DNA from: Maritimibacter sp.
Lineage (GTDB): Bacteria; Pseudomonadota; Alphaproteobacteria; Rhodobacterales; Rhodobacteraceae
Reading direction: 5' to 3'
Assembly: GCA_017792445.1 (NCBI GenBank)
Contig: CP051232.1
Location: 1 to 64,000, forward strand
DNA length: 64,000 bases
A program made the position numbers and the translations under genes. Shown here piece by piece: positions 61,070 through 64,000 of this stretch. How positions within the stretch are numbered: the first letter of the stretch is position 1; every line of letters begins with the position of its first letter. Below the pieces are notes generated by a model. It was not told where the DNA came from. It searched no databases and worked only from the letters and a program-made list of their open reading frames with translations.

Positions 61070-62143
61070 ATGGACAAGTCCCCCGACGCCTTCCGTACCA
61101 TCAGCGAGGTGGCCGACTGGCTCGGCACGCCTACGCATGTGCTGCGCTTCTGGGAAAGCCGCTTTACGCAGGTGAAGCCGGTCAAACGCGCCGGTGGCCG
61201 CCGGTATTACCGCCCTGCCGACATGGCGCTTTTGGGTGGCATCAAGAAGCTGTTGCACGATGACGGCCTGACCATCCGCGGGGTTCAGAAGATCCTGCGG
61301 GAACAGGGCGTCAAGCACGTGGCGGCCCTGTCGAAACCGATCGACGGCGGTGCGGATCTTGAGATCGAGGCCGGCATCGCGCAGGACGGCGCCCCGGCAG
61401 CCGGTGACGTGGTCGACACGGAACTGGAGCGTCGCGAGCCGCCGCAGATCATCCGGCAAAGCTATACCGAGACGCCTGCGCCAGAGCCTGCGGCGCCCGC
61501 ACCTGTCGCCTCTGCGCCCATGGCCCAGCCGGAAGAACCGGTTGCGCCGGCGCCGGTCGACGAAAGCTATAACCCGTTTGCGCAATCGACTGACGAGGCG
61601 GCGGCCGAGGATGCGCCGCAGCCGGAGACCGCAGACGACGCTCCGGCGCCGGAAATCGCCGCATCGCCGGATGGGGCGGAGCCGGCATTTGCAGAGCCCG
61701 CGCCTGAGGTGACAGATCCCGCGCCTGTGCCCGACGCGGCGGAAAGTGCCGAGCCGGAGGCGGATACGCAGGACGCGGCACCTCAGACGATGGTCGAACA
61801 GCCTTACGACTATTCCCACGGCGAGATGCATCCGGGCGAAACGCCGACCGGCGTGCCGGAAATCTCTACCGATGACGGCGTCGCGGATATCGAGACGCCG
61901 GAACCGGCGGCAGAGCCGGTGGCAGAACCTGTGCCCGAACAGGCGGCAGATCCGGCCCCTGCCCCACGCAGCCTGCCCGAAATGACCCCGATGCCCGATG
62001 GACCGACCCTGTCGGAGGACGTTCTTGCCCGCCTGCGGCGGTCGCCTGTGGTGGACCGTCACGCGGTGCGCCCGGTCTACGAACGGCTGGCCGAATTGCG
62101 CGGGCGCATGACGGCGGGGCAAGCCGGGGGGCATTCCGGCTGA
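61070..62143 (+). CDS. MerR-family regulator with a long low-complexity C-terminus
   Basis: 357 residues. The MerR helix-turn-helix is [44 protein letters not shown], followed by [23 protein letters not shown]. From about residue 100 to 325 the protein is acidic low-complexity, rich in Pro, Ala and Glu. A conserved patch [29 protein letters not shown] is near the C-terminus. Other Rhodobacterales have this gene next to ihfA. The ligand is unknown. Confidence 0.85.
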   Translation: MDKSPDAFRTISEVADWLGTPTHVLRFWESRFTQVKPVKRAGGRRYYRPADMALLGGIKKLLHDDGLTIRGVQKILREQGVKHVAALSKPIDGGADLEIEAGIAQDGAPAAGDVVDTELERREPPQIIRQSYTETPAPEPAAPAPVASAPMAQPEEPVAPAPVDESYNPFAQSTDEAAAEDAPQPETADDAPAPEIAASPDGAEPAFAEPAPEVTDPAPVPDAAESAEPEADTQDAAPQTMVEQPYDYSHGEMHPGETPTGVPEISTDDGVADIETPEPAAEPVAEPVPEQAADPAPAPRSLPEMTPMPDGPTLSEDVLARLRRSPVVDRHAVRPVYERLAELRGRMTAGQAGGHSG

Positions 62144-62198
62144 GCGGCGAAATCGGCTCTTGCCCCTCCCGGCAAAAACGGTATGAAGGGCGCCACGT

Positions 62199-62275
62199 CG
62201 GGCTATGGCGCAGTCTGGTAGCGCGTCCGTCTGGGGGACGGAAGGTCGTAGGTTCAAGTCCTGCTAGCCCGACCA
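62199..62275 (+). tRNA. tRNA-Pro (GGG anticodon)
   Basis: 77 bases. The acceptor stem CGGGCTA (62199-62205) pairs with TAGCCCG (62265-62271), followed by A and an encoded CCA (62273-62275). The anticodon stem TCCGT/ACGGA brackets the loop CTGGGGG, so the anticodon is GGG at 62233-62235, reading proline codons. The T-arm contains GGTTCAAGTCC. A T-like tail follows as a possible terminator. Confidence 0.97.
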
Positions 62276-62285
62276 ACACAACACC

Positions 62286-62310
62286 CGCCCGCGGAGTTTC
62301 ACCGCGGGCG
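62286..62310 (+). terminator. Hairpin after tRNA-Pro
   Basis: CGCCCGCGG (62286-62294) and CCGCGGGCG (62302-62310) form a perfect 9-base stem with a 7-base loop, then TTGTCGT. The T-run is weak. It is probably the tRNA terminator. Confidence 0.65.
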
Positions 62311-62330
62311 TTGTCGTATCCGGGGGGACG

Positions 62331-63425
62331 ATGAGCGACGCGTTGACCGGCACCGGCGTGCTTCCCAGCCAACAGATAGAAGCGATGGTCGCCTCTGGCG
62401 CGATTGCGGCGGACGTGCCCGTGGATGCGGCCCAGATCCAGCCCGCTTCTCTTGATCTTCGTTTGGGCACAGTGGCTTACCGCGTGCGCGCCTCGTTCCT
62501 AGCGGGATCCGGCGCGAAGGTCGCGGACCGGGTGTCCGAGTTCGAGATGCACCGCGTCGACCTGAGCAACGGCGCCGTTCTGGAAAAGGGCTGCGTCTAT
62601 GTCGTGCCGCTGATGGAACGGCTGCGGCTGCCCGCCGGCGTGCAGGCGGTGGCCAACGCCAAAAGCTCGACCGGGCGGCTGGACCTGCTGACCCGGACGA
62701 TCACCGACGGCGGCACCGAATTCGACCGGATTGCCGAAGGCTATGACGGCCCGCTTTATGCCGAGATCTGCCCCCGCTCTTTCTCGGTCCTCGTGCGGCC
62801 GGGCATGCGCCTGAACCAGGTGCGGTTCCGCGCAGGTCAGGCGGTGCTGGACGACGCGGCGCTGCGCGACCTGCACGACGCCGTGACGCTGGTGAACGGC
62901 CCTGCGGTCATCGACAACGGGCTGGGTTTCTCGGTCGATCTTCAGCCCGAAGAAACCGACCTTGTCGGCTACCGCGCAAAGCCGCACACCGGCGTGATCG
63001 ACCTGGATCGGATCGGCGGCTACCGGCCCGCCGACTATTGGGAAGAGGTGCGCACGACGGAAGGGCGCATCATCCTCGACCCCGGCGCGTTCTACATCCT
63101 CGTCAGTCGCGAAGCGGTGCATATCCCGCCCCAACACGCCGCCGAGATGGCGCCCTATCTGGCGATGGTGGGCGAGTTCCGCGTCCACTATGCCGGGTTC
63201 TTCGATCCGGGCTTCGGCCATTCCGAAGTCGGCGGCGCCGGATCGCGCGGCGTGCTGGAAGTGCGCTGCCACGAGGCGCCCTTCGTGCTGGAACACGGCC
63301 AGATCGTCGGTCGGCTGGTCTATGAACGGATGGCCGAACGGCCCGCGCAACTGTACGGCGCGGGCATCGCCTCGAACTACCAGGGCCAGGGCCTGAAGCT
63401 GTCGAAGCACTTCGCGGCGCCCTGA
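62331..63425 (+). CDS. dcd: Double-length 2'-deoxycytidine 5'-triphosphate deaminase
   Basis: 364 residues, about twice the length of a normal Dcd, made of two dUTPase-like halves. The first has SLDLRLGTVAYRV and ANAKSSTGRLDLLTRTITDGGTEFDRIAEGYDGPLYAEICPRSFSVLV, the second has FYILVSREAVHIPPQHAAEMAPYLAMVGEFRVHYAGFFDPGFG and GVLEVRCHEAPFVLEHGQIVGRLVYERM. It converts dCTP to dUTP to supply dTMP. The double form is typical of this bacterial group. A GGGGGGAC sequence precedes the ATG. Confidence 0.9.
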   Translation: MSDALTGTGVLPSQQIEAMVASGAIAADVPVDAAQIQPASLDLRLGTVAYRVRASFLAGSGAKVADRVSEFEMHRVDLSNGAVLEKGCVYVVPLMERLRLPAGVQAVANAKSSTGRLDLLTRTITDGGTEFDRIAEGYDGPLYAEICPRSFSVLVRPGMRLNQVRFRAGQAVLDDAALRDLHDAVTLVNGPAVIDNGLGFSVDLQPEETDLVGYRAKPHTGVIDLDRIGGYRPADYWEEVRTTEGRIILDPGAFYILVSREAVHIPPQHAAEMAPYLAMVGEFRVHYAGFFDPGFGHSEVGGAGSRGVLEVRCHEAPFVLEHGQIVGRLVYERMAERPAQLYGAGIASNYQGQGLKLSKHFAAP

Positions 63426-63622
63426 GCGTGGCGTGTTGCGACTGGCGGCCTTCACACAGGAAGCCGACCGCGAAGCGACGTGTCCGTTATCGTAAGCGCG
63501 GCCCCCGTCCCGAGCACAGGCCTTTGCCCGCATCCTGAACGTCCGATCAACCGCCCGGGGCGCGCAGGCTTCAGTCCATCGCGGCGTCGCGCGCATGGAG
63601 GGCTGTGCCGCATCCCGCCGCA

Positions 63623-64000
63623 CTAGGCGCTTTGCCGCATCGGCGCGTCGTCCATTGCGCCCCACACCTCGGGCTCGCGCGAGGCGTTGCGGGTGCGGAA
63701 GGACGTGCCTTGCGAGATCAGATCGTCGGTGCGCTTGCGAAGCTGCGCGACCGAGGCGGTGGTTTCCTCGAACATGGCGGCGTTCTGCTGCGTCGCGTGG
63801 TCGAGATCGTTGACCGCGCGATTGATCTCTTCCAGGCTCGCCGCCTGCTCGCGCGTGCTGTCGGCAACCGAGACGACGATCTCCGACACCTTGCCGATGC
63901 GGTCCACCACGCTTTGAATGCTTTCGCCCGCCTGGTTTACCTTGCCCGAGCCTTCGGCGATCTCGCTTTCGCTGGTGTGGATCAGCTTCGAGATTTCCTG
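63623..64000 (-). CDS. Methyl-accepting chemotaxis protein, C-terminal fragment (runs off the window)
   Basis: 126 residues at the window edge, open at the 5' end. The sequence EIAEGSGKVNQAGESIQSVVDRIGKVSEIVVSVADSTREQAASLEEINRAVNDLDHATQQNAAMFEETTASVAQLR is the C-terminal part of the receptor signalling domain, a long antiparallel coiled coil with methylation-site heptads. The most conserved hairpin tip lies outside the window. The tail ends in a region with no CheR-docking pentapeptide. It transmits ligand signals to CheA. Confidence 0.9.
   Translation of the reverse strand, partial: QEISKLIHTSESEIAEGSGKVNQAGESIQSVVDRIGKVSEIVVSVADSTREQAASLEEINRAVNDLDHATQQNAAMFEETTASVAQLRKRTDDLISQGTSFRTRNASREPEVWGAMDDAPMRQSA

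Overview
The window is a GC-rich chromosomal segment from an alphaproteobacterium, most likely a member of the Rhodobacteraceae. The supporting evidence is a circularly permuted two-piece tmRNA, an alpha-type SspB, a four-subunit sarcosine oxidase, split ccm loci, Hint-domain proteins, an rpmF-plsX-fabH-ihfA-merR block and a TTGAC-N4-GTCAg box of the Fnr type. Most of it looks like ordinary vertically inherited chromosome. I see no prophage, insertion sequence, CRISPR array or rRNA operon.

Layout. 1-2.0 kb: the 5' end of a DinB-family gene, the permuted ssrA gene, and a HicAB toxin-antitoxin pair followed by an empty stretch; this part has lower GC and looks like an accessory patch beside ssrA. 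2.0-10 kb: ABM-domain protein, chromate-type transporter, SspB, FumC, a DUF4169/ribbon-helix-helix pair, an FMN reductase, a DUF6314/cation exchanger pair and PurB. 10.1-12.8 kb: three small or TPR secreted proteins sharing a two-cysteine motif, FliG and a GNAT enzyme. 12.9-15.9 kb: a three-gene Co-type nitrile hydratase/thiocyanate hydrolase-like enzyme, a DMT transporter and a lipid acyltransferase. 15.9-19.6 kb: DUF1223 protein and aconitase. 19.6-22.7 kb: an AT-rich leader, two tandem Hint-domain genes and a possible 35-residue membrane peptide.

22.7-33.8 kb: ccmG-ccmD-ccmC (without ccmAB next to them), a Bcr/CflA exporter, an Atm1-type ABC exporter, a LysM protein, a LOG protein overlapping RarD tail to tail, a host-attachment-family pair, a LysR regulator with a divergent small gene, and an Fe-type SodB. 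33.9-40.6 kb: sarcosine oxidase soxB...soxDAG, with three small genes lying between soxB and soxD. 40.8-44.8 kb: ccmI-ruvX-DUF1289, a TauE-type permease and DusA. 45-51.6 kb: an isopenicillin-N-synthase-like oxygenase, a LysR regulator, pflB-pflA with an upstream Fnr-type box, a cupin, and an ArsR regulator carrying the cysteine pair of persulfide sensors. 51.6-58 kb: a Uup-type ABC-F protein, an OlsB-like acyltransferase, MsrB, BamE, a YceD-family protein and a divergent EF-G paralogue. 58.3-64 kb: rpmF-plsX-fabH, ihfA, a MerR regulator, tRNA-Pro(GGG), a double-length dCTP deaminase and the C-terminus of a chemotaxis receptor.

Functional themes are central carbon metabolism (FumC, AcnA, PflAB), one-carbon and amine use (sarcosine oxidase), cytochrome c maturation (CcmCDG, CcmI), sulfur/redox sensing and repair (ArsR, SodB, MsrB, Atm1) and envelope/lipid synthesis (PlsX, FabH, OlsB, BamE). 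The least explained parts are the C-x2-G-x2-aromatic-x6-C secreted set behind purB, the Hint pair with its AT-rich leader, the genes lodged in the sarcosine oxidase locus, and the degenerate EF-G.
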